A stretch of 64,000 bases of DNA from Inonotus obliquus (taxonomy: Eukaryota > Basidiomycota > Agaricomycetes > Hymenochaetales > Hymenochaetaceae), in NCBI GenBank assembly GCA_032164295.1, contig JAJHTX010000012.1, forward strand, positions 372,001-436,000. The letters are read 5' to 3'. This document shows positions 19,628 to 28,663 of this stretch, piece by piece; position 1 is the first letter of the stretch; each line of letters starts with the position of its first letter. The translations under genes and the position numbers were made by a program. Below the pieces are notes generated by a model, which did no database searches, was not told the DNA's origin, and worked only from the letters and a program-made list of their open reading frames with translations.

Positions 19628-20392
19628 TCAGTCCTCCCAATGGGTCTGACCGTCATTCCATCTGCGCGCTGTCCACTCGCGATCTCGGCTCTCACCGGGG
19701 CTTACTGAGCCTTCGCCTGACTCTGGCGATTCGGCTGCCCGGTTGTGCAGGCCTGACCTTTCCGACACCCGCTGTCTTCCTCGCATCGGCCACCACAGGG
19801 CATTAGCCGGCGGTTGCGGACCCTGTAGGATGTACGGGCCGCCCCACGCGTTTGCTTCTGCTTCTGCCGCGTCTGCTTCTGGCCATGCTTCTGGTTCGGG
19901 TTGTACGTAGCCGGGTAGGTCGACGTATAGGTCGTCGGGCGTTGCCGGTGGTGCTTCTACCGGTGCCTGTGCCTGTTGTGCTTCTGCCGTGTTCCTGATC
20001 GCTTCGAGTTCTTCTATTGCCGCCCGCATCCTTGCGACGTCATCGACCAGCTGATCGAGTCTTGCTGCGCTCGATGTTGCTAGGTCTTCGATTGCTCGGT
20101 CGGGGATGCTCTGTAGTACTTCTTGAAGGCGATCTTCGATGCGTCCGAAGGACGTTGCGCTTAGGTGGTGGAGTGCCTCGACTGTGAGGTTACGGCCTTG
20201 GGCTCGTGCTCGTCTCACTTCTTGGGTCCTTCGTGACTCCTCTATCCTCATCTCGTGCTGCTCTCTGTTTATTTCCTCTAGCCTCACTACTAACTGCTCC
20301 CAGCGTTCCAGCGCTCGTCGTACGACGTCCACGATCACAACGGCTGTGGTGCAGACCGTGATGATGAGGAGTGCGGTGTAGTAGGCGTTCAT
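19628..20392 (-). CDS. Element B ORF-Y, membrane-anchored coiled-coil protein (left copy)
   Basis: 254 aa from a clear ATG. Residues ~5-24 (TALLIITVCTTAVVIVDVV) form one hydrophobic segment, followed by a long charged region predicted coiled coil (~25-135) and a Pro/Ala- and Glu-rich tail with basic patches. The position between pol and the 3' LTR is where env-like genes sit in errantiviruses, but there is no cleavage site, fusion peptide or second membrane segment, so I do not call it env. It may be an N-terminal signal-anchor accessory protein. The identical copy is at 32015-32779. Confidence 0.6.
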   Translation of the reverse strand: MNAYYTALLIITVCTTAVVIVDVVRRALERWEQLVVRLEEINREQHEMRIEESRRTQEVRRARAQGRNLTVEALHHLSATSFGRIEDRLQEVLQSIPDRAIEDLATSSAARLDQLVDDVARMRAAIEELEAIRNTAEAQQAQAPVEAPPATPDDLYVDLPGYVQPEPEAWPEADAAEAEANAWGGPYILQGPQPPANALWWPMRGRQRVSERSGLHNRAAESPESGEGSVSPGESRDREWTARRWNDGQTHWED

Positions 20393-20816
20393 GGTGTTCG
20401 AGATGTCGTTGGTGGTTCTAGACTACTTGTGCTTTTCCAGCTGAGGCTCTCCTGTCGGATTCCTGCCTCTATTTATGCTTTTCCAACTCGTACCCTTCGT
20501 GACTCTGTTCTAGTCTTCCCCGGGTTCACCGTGCTGCGGTTGCTGCGGTTTTCAATTGTCTTGCTGCGATCTGTGCTTCGCTGTCGCACTCTATTATTGT
20601 CGTGCTGCGGATTTCCCATATCCTGTCATTCGTGTACGAATTATCTTGCCCGTAGTCGCTTCGTAATAGTCCCGTGATTCTTCGATGTATGTGCGCAGTT
20701 GACTTGGCATTCATAAATACCATAGGGGATTTCGGGTTGCATAATGTTGAATAGATACCATAGGGTGTGCATGTGTTGTCCTGTCAATAAATACCATAGA
20801 AGAATGAGTTGCATAG
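20393..20816 (-). other. Element B spacer between ORF-X and ORF-Y (left copy)
   Basis: 424 bp with no convincing coding frame. It contains repeated CTGCGG words and, at 20713-20792, three copies of a TACCATAG word (AAATACCATAG or GATACCATAG). The copy is at 32780-33203. Confidence 0.5.
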
Positions 20817-21833
20817 TTATGCTTCGTCATCTGTCGGCGCTAGATCGAATTCTTCTGTGTCATCGTGGGATCTCTTGCGACTATTGGATGTCTCGCCCTC
20901 GGGTTTCCGGGATTGTAGCTTCTGCGGATATTGATATACGTCCGTGAACCAGCTACTATCTTTAGGATGTAGTACTGCGCCTAGGGTGTATCTAAGGCGG
21001 TATTCCGCACTATTGAGTGCCTGGAGGTAGTCCTCGTCGTAAGGCCAACAAATAGATTGGTCTAGTTTGTCCGGAGGGTTCTCCCATAATCCTTCCGCTG
21101 CTTCTTTCGCTTTGTTGCGGCGTTCCGTTTCTTCGTTCTCGATCAGTTTCCACGCCTCCAAGTATGGTAAGTCTCGATGAGGTGTGTCCCATGGGATAGA
21201 CCTTCCTGGTGCCTTTGTTCGTTCCCATGTTTGTCTAAGGATGTTGATCGTAGAATAGAAATGTCTCTTGAGTCGTGCATATTGAATTTGCTGCTGTGCG
21301 ATGTACTCGATGTAGTCGCGTTCTTTGGCTGTGATACAGTGGATAAGCGACCATCGCATGACCTTGTGTTCGAATGCTTCTGTGAGCTCGACTCGATATG
21401 CGCAGATCCTCGTTGCTGCATAGAGTAATGCGACGCAATTGTTGACTGTTTCTGTTTGTGACAACAGCAACGGTTGATACGATAGAATCGCTGTGCTGAG
21501 ATCTAGAGCATATGCGATGTAAGCGTCGTCATTGAGTCTTCTCACTGAATTGTAAGCTTCTGTAGTCATGGCAAACCAAGATCCAAAGAATATCGGTGGC
21601 ATTAGCAGCATATTGTATCCCATGCTGCGTTGATGTGCCATGCTGATCTTGTCCATGAAATCGTCGAAATATCTGCCGACGTTCGAGGGTATGATGTCAT
21701 CCCATAACATCTCGGTGTTCTCCCTGTCATCTAGCTGTGGCCATTGATATTTGTCGGGTCGTGACTGTATGTCGACTTCTGTGACATTGAGTTGCGCATG
21801 CTGTACTTCTGCAAGTGTCTCGAGTAGTGGCAT
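20817..21833 (-). CDS. Element B ORF-X, 338-aa accessory protein (left copy)
   Basis: ATG start and 338 residues of ordinary amino-acid composition with no family I recognise. The first ~250 residues look globular and helical (for example LLMPPIFFGSWFAMTTEAYN and YIEYIAQQQIQYARLKRHF). The C-terminus is hydrophilic with a basic RKRSHDD patch and an acidic end. It lies downstream of pol, separated by 312 bp, so it would need a subgenomic or spliced mRNA. It is identical in the right copy (33204-34220). It could be a structural or silencing-related accessory product; nothing in the sequence decides. Confidence 0.6.
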   Translation of the reverse strand: MPLLETLAEVQHAQLNVTEVDIQSRPDKYQWPQLDDRENTEMLWDDIIPSNVGRYFDDFMDKISMAHQRSMGYNMLLMPPIFFGSWFAMTTEAYNSVRRLNDDAYIAYALDLSTAILSYQPLLLSQTETVNNCVALLYAATRICAYRVELTEAFEHKVMRWSLIHCITAKERDYIEYIAQQQIQYARLKRHFYSTINILRQTWERTKAPGRSIPWDTPHRDLPYLEAWKLIENEETERRNKAKEAAEGLWENPPDKLDQSICWPYDEDYLQALNSAEYRLRYTLGAVLHPKDSSWFTDVYQYPQKLQSRKPEGETSNSRKRSHDDTEEFDLAPTDDEA

Positions 21834-22145
21834 TTCGAATTGTAGACTTGTTTCTTGTCGAATGAGAGTTGTTTCTGGCGTTGGTGCCGTTCATAGGTCG
21901 TTACTGCTTGTTCTTATAGCTTTGTGTCGTTACTGCGTATGACTGGGTGATCGGTCCAGTTGTTTTCGATATGACTTGACCTCTACTGCGTATACTGTGC
22001 CGCAGTGTCTCTCGTTCGTTCGTGACTGTTCATGACTTGTCGTGACTTCGTTAATTCTCAAGCATTGCTGCGAGAATGTCATCATCTGCTGCGATCTGCT
22101 GTGATCAGCTGCGGATGAGTACTACTTGCTGTGCCGCAGTTATGC
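21834..22145 (-). other. Element B spacer between pol and ORF-X (left copy)
   Basis: 312 bp, rich in CTGCG and GCAG words. No coding character is seen. The copy is at 34221-34532. Confidence 0.5.
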
Positions 22146-25100
22146 CTACTGCGGGCGTAGTCGTCTGCTGCTGCGCGTAGTCCTTCCTCGACTGCGCATG
22201 CTGCGTTGACTGTCTTCTGATACTGTGCTTTCGGTATCAGTATTACCTTCTGAGTCTGACGTCGATCCTTCTGATCCGTCGGAGGATTCTTCCGTGTCCT
22301 CGTGACTCGTTTGTTTCCTATTCCGGCGCCTCGCGGATAACCATTGCGTAAGGTTCCGTGGCTTCTGCGCCTGAGGATACTTCTTGTGGAAGTCCTCAAC
22401 TAGCTTGTACGTGTGCTTCAGGTTCTCCAGCGGTTCCCATGTTGTTTCTGCATAGCCTTTCCATCTGACTAGGTATTGCACCTTGCTGCGCCGCAGTCTG
22501 GTATCTTGAACTGCTTCAACTTCGTATTCGGCTGCGCCTTCCACTTCTACTGGTGGTGGTTCCGTAAGTTGCTTACGTCCTGGGAATTCCTTCCGCTTGT
22601 ATGGCTTCAATAGACTCGCATGAAATACTGGGTGAATTGCCATCGTTTCAGGAAGTTTCAGTCGAAATGAAACCTTCCCCACGGCCTTGTCGACTTTATA
22701 AGGCCCTGCCCATTTCATGGCTAGTTTCTTCGTCGGTTCGAGTCTTGCTAAGTTCTTCATATCCAACATCACTTCGTCTCCAGGTCGATAATCTGGTAGC
22801 TTCCCTCGATGTAAGTCTGCATATAACTTCATCGCTTCGTTAGCCTGCTTAATGCTTGCATAGGCTTGTCGCTGCGCTTGTTGAAGCTCCTCTCGGTAAT
22901 CTTGTGCTTCTGGGACGTTGCTTTCGTCGTGACTGGCAAAGTCAGTTGTTGGATTCCATCCGTACAACGTGTAGAATGGTGATTGACGTGTTGCTGAATG
23001 CTGTCTGTTGTTATAGGCGAATTCTGCGAGATCCAAGTAATGTGCCCAATCTGTCTGTCGGTAGGACACATAGCAGCGTAAGTACTGTTCCATCGTTTGG
23101 TTTAGTCGCTCTGTTTGACCATCGGTTTGTGGGTGATACGCGGTGCTAGTTTTCCAATCGATTTCGAGGAGTCGGCAGAACTCCTTCAAAAACTGCGCCG
23201 TGAAGTTGCTTCCTCTGTCGGAGAGTACAACCTTTGGGGTCCCATAATGCTTGAAGATGTTTTGGATGAACATCTGTGCAATGCGTTTGGCATTCGGTAC
23301 ACCCGTCGTAGGGATGAACCTCCCCATCTTGGTAAGTCTATCCACAACAACCAATATGGTGTCATATCCCTCGGTACTGACTGGTAGGTCTGTAACTAGG
23401 TCACAGGAAATGGCTTCCCATGGCCTTTCAGGTGGGGATATCGGTTGAATCGGTGGCTCGCGATTTTGCCGAAGAGGCTTTGATCGCTGACATGCGTCGC
23501 AAGTTGTTACGTAGTCTCGGACGTCCGATCGAAGGTTTGGCCAATAGTATCGTCTCTCCAGAAGCTCAGTGGTTTTGGCTACTCCGGGATGGCCTGCAGT
23601 TGTGTGGTCATGGTGCCTTCGCATTAGTAGACTTCGTAGGTTGGCGTTCGGCGGGATCCATAACTTTCCATCTACATAACGAGTTCCATCCGTGTAGGTG
23701 TGGCTTCTGTCTTTCGTATTCCGTATGACGTTCCATTCGGTTTGTGCCTCCTTCGTCGCATAGTCCTTTCGAATAGTTCGAAGTATCGGGTCCGTGATCC
23801 TGACTGACGTAGTTTTCAACTCGTATAGTCCTGCGACTTCCGTTCGTTTCAACGTTTGCTGCTGTATGCGGTCTGCTGGTAGCATAGTGATCTTCTCTGT
23901 ATCTTTGCCGATTTCGTAATCGGTTCGCCTTGATAGTGCGTCGGCTTTGTTCTCCTTGCCTGGCCAATGTATCATCTTGAAGTTAAACTGGGATAGCTTT
24001 AGCATCCATCGTTTCAGCTTCTCAGATAGGTTCTGTCCTGTCATGAACCATTGCAGGTTCTTATGATCCGTTCGAATGATAAAAGGATGTTTCGTTCCTT
24101 CGAGCAAGTGTCTCCATTCGTTGAGTGAATGAACAATTGCGAACATCTCTTTTTCGTGAACTGGCCAGTTGAGTTGTGCTCCTGACAACTGCTTCGACAT
24201 TGTGGCTAACGGTCGTAGTTCGCCCTTGTCGTCTTCTTGCTGGAGTAAAGCTCCGATCGCAAATTTCGATGCATCTGTTTCGAGGATAAATGGTTTATCG
24301 TGGTTTGGATAACCTAGCGTTATTTCCGTTTGAAACGCTTGCTTGATGTCCTCGAATGCTTGCTGACATTCAGTTGTCCATACGAACTTCCTATCCTTCT
24401 TGGTGAGTTCGTTAATTGGGTGTATGCGCTCTGCATAGTTCTTCACGAATCTTCGATAGAAGTTGCAAAATCCTTGGAACTTCCTGATCTCCCGTTTCGT
24501 TGTTGGTGTAGGCCATTCTGCGATTGCTTTGAGTTTGTACGGGTCCATTTGTACTCCCTTGTCGCCCACTATGAAGCCTAGGTAGTCTAGCTTCTTCTGT
24601 AGGAAATGGCACTTCTCGATCTTCAAGTAGATATCGAGTTCTCGGCATTTCTTCAAGACTGCTCGTAGGAGTTTCCAATGTTCTTCCTCAGTCTTTGCCT
24701 TTCCGATGATGTCGTCCAGGTAGATAAGTATCTCCTGACTTCGTAGCCATTGCTCAAAGTTGTCGTTCATGAATCGTTGGAATATTGCGGGTGAGTTCTT
24801 CATTCCGAACATCATAACGAGTGGCTTGTAAATTGCGTTGCCGACTCGGAATGCCGCTTTCCATTCGTCTCCTTCCTTGATACGCAAGTTGTGGTATCCG
24901 GATCGCATGTCCAATGTGAAGAAGTAATTGTTGCCTGCCAACTTGTCTGGTAACCCATTCATGATTGGAATCGGGTACGGGTCTGGTATCGTGATTTGAT
25001 TTATCGCTCGATAGTCCGTTACGACTCTTGCCCCTCCGTCCTTCTTTCCGACAAAGAATACGGGTGATGCTACTGGGCATGGTTCGTGTGGTTCGACCTT

Positions 25101-27497
25101 GGTAATCCATCCTTTCTTCATCAGCTCATCTACGTGGTTGTCCAGTGCTTCTTGTTCGACTGGCGTGAGCTTGATAATAGGTCGTGGTTTTGGTAACGGT
25201 TCCTTCTCATCGAGGTGTATGACCATGTCATACTTCGTATGTCTTGGTAGTCGTCTTGCCCTGTCTGGATCGAATACGTCTGCATAGTCTGCTATCTGCC
25301 TCGGTAGCAGTTTGCGCCAATCTCGTTTCTGCGTGTCTAGCAATCCCTCTGCTGCTGCTTTCTGCTGCGAGTATTGCTGCGCTACTGAGCTAACCTTGTT
25401 CAATGGTTGCTTCTCTTGGCGATGCTGTCGATTCGTATTTGGTGACCAATTTCGTTTGATCTCAAACATTTCTGCGAGATCCTCCTTCTGCAGTAAGGGT
25501 TTTGATTTACCTCGAGCCTCGGTGGCGAGATACGCTATTCGTTGCTGAATAGGTGATGGTTCGTTGGTTACCATACGTTCGATATGCATTTCTTCTTGAG
25601 GTTGGGTTCCTCCTGGTTCTTGCAGTTCGTCCATAACTTCGTCTTGATCCGTGTGCTCCCACCTTGTTCTTTTCGGTGCGGGGCTTCGTGTTCGTGTACT
25701 TCCTGTACTATCGATAGACTGTCTTCGCCGATGTCCTAGTATCGGTTTGTCTTCGAATCGTTCCTTTCGTGGCATAATCCATGTGCCTTTCGGATCAAAG
25801 TTTCCTACGGCTTCTTCTCCTTCTCGAAGATAACCTTTCCAGTACTTGAATGTAGGGTCTTCCTTGACTACTCGTGGTTTCGTTGTCTTCCGTTCGACTG
25901 ACGGTGATTCTTGTCTTCGCTTTCCTAGCGATGTCGTACTCGGTTGCAAGGGCTTATTGCGACTGCCTTGACTCTGTACTCGTGTGTCAGGTCTTTCTGC
26001 CTGTTCATTCCCGAATCTTGATATAGGCGATCTTGATTCGTCTTCGGGCCTTATTGGTACTGCCCAGTCCTGTCGAGTCTTATTGCCAATGCTCTGACTA
26101 GACTGCAAAGTCTTATTGGCGCTGCTTTGTCTTGGTGCGTTCGACGTTCGTTCACCTTCTGGCGTCCGTGCTCTCTTCCTTGGAGCATTGCTGAATTGAC
26201 TTCCTGATCGTGGTCTAATTCTCGGTGGTGAAACGTTCCTTGTTTCGTTTCTCGTCGATCGGCTTTCGCTTCGGTTTCTGCCTTCTCTAGGGTGGTCGTC
26301 CCTTTGCCTTTCCTTCGTGTTGAGGTCTGGCCTAATCCATATTCCACTATCGTTGTCGCTATCGCTGTCGGTTTCTGAATTGTCAGATGAGCCGGATCCA
26401 GGGCTCTTCGTAGCTTTAGCTTTCGTCTTCCTGCCATAGGCTGTCTTGCGCGTAACAGGTGATTTACTTTCCAACGGCAACGTCTTATTGGTACTGCGTT
26501 GACTGTTCAAGGGCTTATTGCCAATGCCTTGTTGTTTCGGTCGTTGATCGTCTCGACTCTTCAAGGTCTTATTGCGACTGCCTTGTGCCTGCTTGGTCTT
26601 ATTGCCACTGCCATGCTGCGATCGTTGATCTACTTGTGGAACCTTTCGTTTCTCTGTCTTGTATAGAGCTTTCGATGTCTTCGTGCCTTCGTCTTGGGTA
26701 ATGGCTCTTTCATTCCCGTACCAGGATGGTCGCTCCTGACTAGTCGCCTCTTCTATTCGATTGGGCCTAGCTTTCCTTCGTTGTTCGCGATTACAACTGT
26801 TCTCCTGATCGTCTACCGATTTGCGCTTGTCGGTTACCAGATTTCCCTTTGGTCCGTTGACGCTTGGGTCGTTTCGTGTAGCCTTATTGCCATTGCTACT
26901 CTGGTTCGATCGTAAGGTCTTATTGACTCTGCCTTTCGTAGTCTTATTGCCATTGCTACCCCGCTGTTCGGTCTTATTGGTGCTGCCTGAACGCGGTGAG
27001 GGCTTATTTGTTCTGCCTCTACGATTACGGTTTGTACTTTTCCGTTTTCGTTTCCGTTTCTTGCTTGTCGACTCTGCTCGAACGATACTGAGCTCGAATG
27101 GTATCGTTTGTCCATTTCCTTCCATGACTTGTTCCTTCCAATCGATGATCGGGTTGGCCTTGCCCAAATAATCGATGCCTAGTATGATCTGATCTGTTCC
27201 CGTATGTGCGACTGCCAGAGTTTGACCGATGGGCTTGATTCCGTCAAATATAAGTGCGTCCACTTCGTACTTGATTGCTCCTTCTCGGTTTGCTGTTCCA
27301 TCTGCATTTCGCAACGGTCTAGGTTGTGATAGCGTTCGTCGTGGTAAGTCGTGTTTCCGTACTAACTCCGGATGAATAGTACTACATGTTGCTCCTGAGT
27401 CGATAAGTGCTTTGACTGCTAAGGTTTGCGTTCCCACAAGAATCCTGATAGGCAATCTTGGGTGTAATGCATATGTCGGTAATCCTTTACTGTACAT
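22146..27497 (-). CDS. pol: Element B Pol polyprotein (left copy)
   Basis: 1783 codons from ATG 27497, with the frame open upstream to the slippery site at 27554. Protease: ALIDSGAT with Asp33. A basic, Ser/Asn/Lys-rich insert of several hundred residues with ~20 NKT/NKP repeats follows (~150-650). RT has YLDD at 926-929. RNase H includes ETDASKFAIGALLQQ (~1065-1080). Integrase has an HHCC zinc motif with CDAC at 1333-1336, then the DDE core (CDLVTDL, LSDRGSNF, TERLNQTMEQYL) and a GPY module. A chromodomain (YLVRWKGYAETTWEPL, ~1675) comes next, then a basic, Ser-rich tail. All catalytic residues are present, so the enzyme could be active. The long PR-RT insert is the oddity. It would be made as a Gag-Pol fusion by -1 frameshifting. 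Confidence 0.93.
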   Translation of the reverse strand: MYSKGLPTYALHPRLPIRILVGTQTLAVKALIDSGATCSTIHPELVRKHDLPRRTLSQPRPLRNADGTANREGAIKYEVDALIFDGIKPIGQTLAVAHTGTDQIILGIDYLGKANPIIDWKEQVMEGNGQTIPFELSIVRAESTSKKRKRKRKSTNRNRRGRTNKPSPRSGSTNKTEQRGSNGNKTTKGRVNKTLRSNQSSNGNKATRNDPSVNGPKGNLVTDKRKSVDDQENSCNREQRRKARPNRIEEATSQERPSWYGNERAITQDEGTKTSKALYKTEKRKVPQVDQRSQHGSGNKTKQAQGSRNKTLKSRDDQRPKQQGIGNKPLNSQRSTNKTLPLESKSPVTRKTAYGRKTKAKATKSPGSGSSDNSETDSDSDNDSGIWIRPDLNTKERQRDDHPREGRNRSESRSTRNETRNVSPPRIRPRSGSQFSNAPRKRARTPEGERTSNAPRQSSANKTLQSSQSIGNKTRQDWAVPIRPEDESRSPISRFGNEQAERPDTRVQSQGSRNKPLQPSTTSLGKRRQESPSVERKTTKPRVVKEDPTFKYWKGYLREGEEAVGNFDPKGTWIMPRKERFEDKPILGHRRRQSIDSTGSTRTRSPAPKRTRWEHTDQDEVMDELQEPGGTQPQEEMHIERMVTNEPSPIQQRIAYLATEARGKSKPLLQKEDLAEMFEIKRNWSPNTNRQHRQEKQPLNKVSSVAQQYSQQKAAAEGLLDTQKRDWRKLLPRQIADYADVFDPDRARRLPRHTKYDMVIHLDEKEPLPKPRPIIKLTPVEQEALDNHVDELMKKGWITKVEPHEPCPVASPVFFVGKKDGGARVVTDYRAINQITIPDPYPIPIMNGLPDKLAGNNYFFTLDMRSGYHNLRIKEGDEWKAAFRVGNAIYKPLVMMFGMKNSPAIFQRFMNDNFEQWLRSQEILIYLDDIIGKAKTEEEHWKLLRAVLKKCRELDIYLKIEKCHFLQKKLDYLGFIVGDKGVQMDPYKLKAIAEWPTPTTKREIRKFQGFCNFYRRFVKNYAERIHPINELTKKDRKFVWTTECQQAFEDIKQAFQTEITLGYPNHDKPFILETDASKFAIGALLQQEDDKGELRPLATMSKQLSGAQLNWPVHEKEMFAIVHSLNEWRHLLEGTKHPFIIRTDHKNLQWFMTGQNLSEKLKRWMLKLSQFNFKMIHWPGKENKADALSRRTDYEIGKDTEKITMLPADRIQQQTLKRTEVAGLYELKTTSVRITDPILRTIRKDYATKEAQTEWNVIRNTKDRSHTYTDGTRYVDGKLWIPPNANLRSLLMRRHHDHTTAGHPGVAKTTELLERRYYWPNLRSDVRDYVTTCDACQRSKPLRQNREPPIQPISPPERPWEAISCDLVTDLPVSTEGYDTILVVVDRLTKMGRFIPTTGVPNAKRIAQMFIQNIFKHYGTPKVVLSDRGSNFTAQFLKEFCRLLEIDWKTSTAYHPQTDGQTERLNQTMEQYLRCYVSYRQTDWAHYLDLAEFAYNNRQHSATRQSPFYTLYGWNPTTDFASHDESNVPEAQDYREELQQAQRQAYASIKQANEAMKLYADLHRGKLPDYRPGDEVMLDMKNLARLEPTKKLAMKWAGPYKVDKAVGKVSFRLKLPETMAIHPVFHASLLKPYKRKEFPGRKQLTEPPPVEVEGAAEYEVEAVQDTRLRRSKVQYLVRWKGYAETTWEPLENLKHTYKLVEDFHKKYPQAQKPRNLTQWLSARRRNRKQTSHEDTEESSDGSEGSTSDSEGNTDTESTVSEDSQRSMRSRGRTTRSSRRLRPQ

Positions 27498-27547
27498 TTC
27501 TTCGCAATCCTTATTACCCTCTCGCTTCGCAGTCTTGAGCGGAGGTG

Positions 27548-27883
27548 CTAGTCTTTTCCCTGACCTTGTGCCTTAGCCTTTCCTTTGTTAGGCTTCTGGT
27601 CGCGTGGTTTGGGATTGACGTTTCGCTTGTTCGTATGATCGTCGTCTTCTTCTTCCTCGGATTCGGCTTCTTGAATTCTCGCGTGCATGGTTCTTCTATT
27701 CTTCTTGTGATGCTTCGACGATCTTCCACGTGCTCCTTTAGACGTGTTTGGTCGACGATGTTGGCGGTGATTACCTAGTGCTCCTTTAGACGTAGGTGAT
27801 CTTCTCGGTTCGGGGCATTTGCTTGCATAGTGACCCTGTCTTCCGCAATTGTAACATCCTGATGATCCCTTCTTCGGCAAGCC
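27548..27883 (-). CDS. Element B nucleocapsid (zinc knuckle) part of Gag (left copy)
   Basis: In the same frame as gag and directly after its TGA, the sequence continues GLPKKGSSG and CYNCGRQGHYASKC, a CX2CX4HX4C zinc knuckle that binds RNA. A basic tail follows to a TAG at 27548. It has no ATG of its own, so it must be made by readthrough of the TGA, or the TGA is a mutation of CGA. It then shifts -1 into pol at GGGAAAA. Identical in the right copy (39935-40270). Confidence 0.75.
   Translation of the reverse strand, partial: GLPKKGSSGCYNCGRQGHYASKCPEPRRSPTSKGALGNHRQHRRPNTSKGARGRSSKHHKKNRRTMHARIQEAESEEEEDDDHTNKRNVNPKPRDQKPNKGKAKAQGQGKD
27554..27560 (-). promoter_or_regulatory. -1 frameshift slippery site GGGAAAA (left copy)
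   Basis: Sense CAG GGA AAA GAC TAG: the heptamer G GGA AAA ends one codon before the zinc-knuckle frame's stop. The pol frame is exactly -1 and open across it. This fits X XXY YYZ. Copy at 39941-39947. Confidence 0.65.
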
Positions 27884-28663
27884 TCAGATTGCATCGATGT
27901 CCATTGCGTTCGGATCCCTTTCTAGTCTTGTAGGCTGCTCGTACCTCGGTTGTCCATGAAATGAATACCGTGGTTGATACGTTCCTTGCGTGAGCTGCGC
28001 CTTTGTCTTGTTCATGACTGCATATTGCTCCGTTATTGCCATCCATTCCTCGTATCCGAATTTCGTGAATGCTTCCATGTCGTGTGCGAGTACGCGATTG
28101 ATAAGCCATTGATCCAATCCTTTGATGTAGCAGTGCTTGATCGTATTCTCGTCCACTGTGCTTGCAATCTTCGTTCGTAGTTGCCTGAACGCGTGATTGT
28201 AACTCTCGATAGGTTTGCTGGCCTGTTTGATATTGAATATCTTGTTCAGGGCCTCGAGTTCTTGTGGAACGGTTTTGCCTGCTTTGGTACGGATGAATTG
28301 AATCATATCCCTGAGTGATGCGAACATAGCGGTAGGAGGTTTCGCAACCGCTCCTGCTGCATCTACGACGGTAGGTAAGCTCTTGAGTGCTCCGGTGGTA
28401 GCGTCGAATGATACGGTGAGTTGCTTTTCGAGGAACCAATTGAATGCATCTCCCTCGATAGCTAGGAATAGCGCGTTCGCAATTTCCTTTTCGTCCTTAA
28501 TTCCGTTTGACACTAATTTCGCCACACTCCTGTCTACCCATTGATCGATACTTTCGTCTCGTGCGCCTAGAAACTTTGGTAGTTTGATCGACAATCTTGC
28601 CATTCGACTAGTAAGCTCATTGATCCGAGCTTGTAGTTGATCTGGTGTTGGAGGTGTTGCCAT
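27884..28663 (-). CDS. gag: Element B Gag, capsid part (left copy)
   Basis: 259 aa from ATG 28663 (MATPPTPDQLQARINELTSR). KLPKFLGARDESIDQWVDR and the ALFLAIEGDAFNWF segment match the retrotransposon Gag capsid pattern of fungal Ty3/gypsy elements. The frame ends in TGA at 27884-27886, two codons before the zinc-knuckle segment in the same frame. The start overlaps the end of ORF1 by 47 nt in the +1 frame. Identical to 40271-41050. Confidence 0.85.
   Translation of the reverse strand: MATPPTPDQLQARINELTSRMARLSIKLPKFLGARDESIDQWVDRSVAKLVSNGIKDEKEIANALFLAIEGDAFNWFLEKQLTVSFDATTGALKSLPTVVDAAGAVAKPPTAMFASLRDMIQFIRTKAGKTVPQELEALNKIFNIKQASKPIESYNHAFRQLRTKIASTVDENTIKHCYIKGLDQWLINRVLAHDMEAFTKFGYEEWMAITEQYAVMNKTKAQLTQGTYQPRYSFHGQPRYEQPTRLERDPNAMDIDAI

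Noticed and set aside
19628..20392. ORF-Y as a true envelope protein
   Set aside because: Only one hydrophobic segment at the N-terminus, no furin-like site, fusion peptide or C-terminal anchor.
26460..27010. CRISPR-like or satellite repeat from regularly spaced GTCTTATTGCC words
   Set aside because: These are codons of the NKT repeats within pol, irregularly spaced and degenerate.
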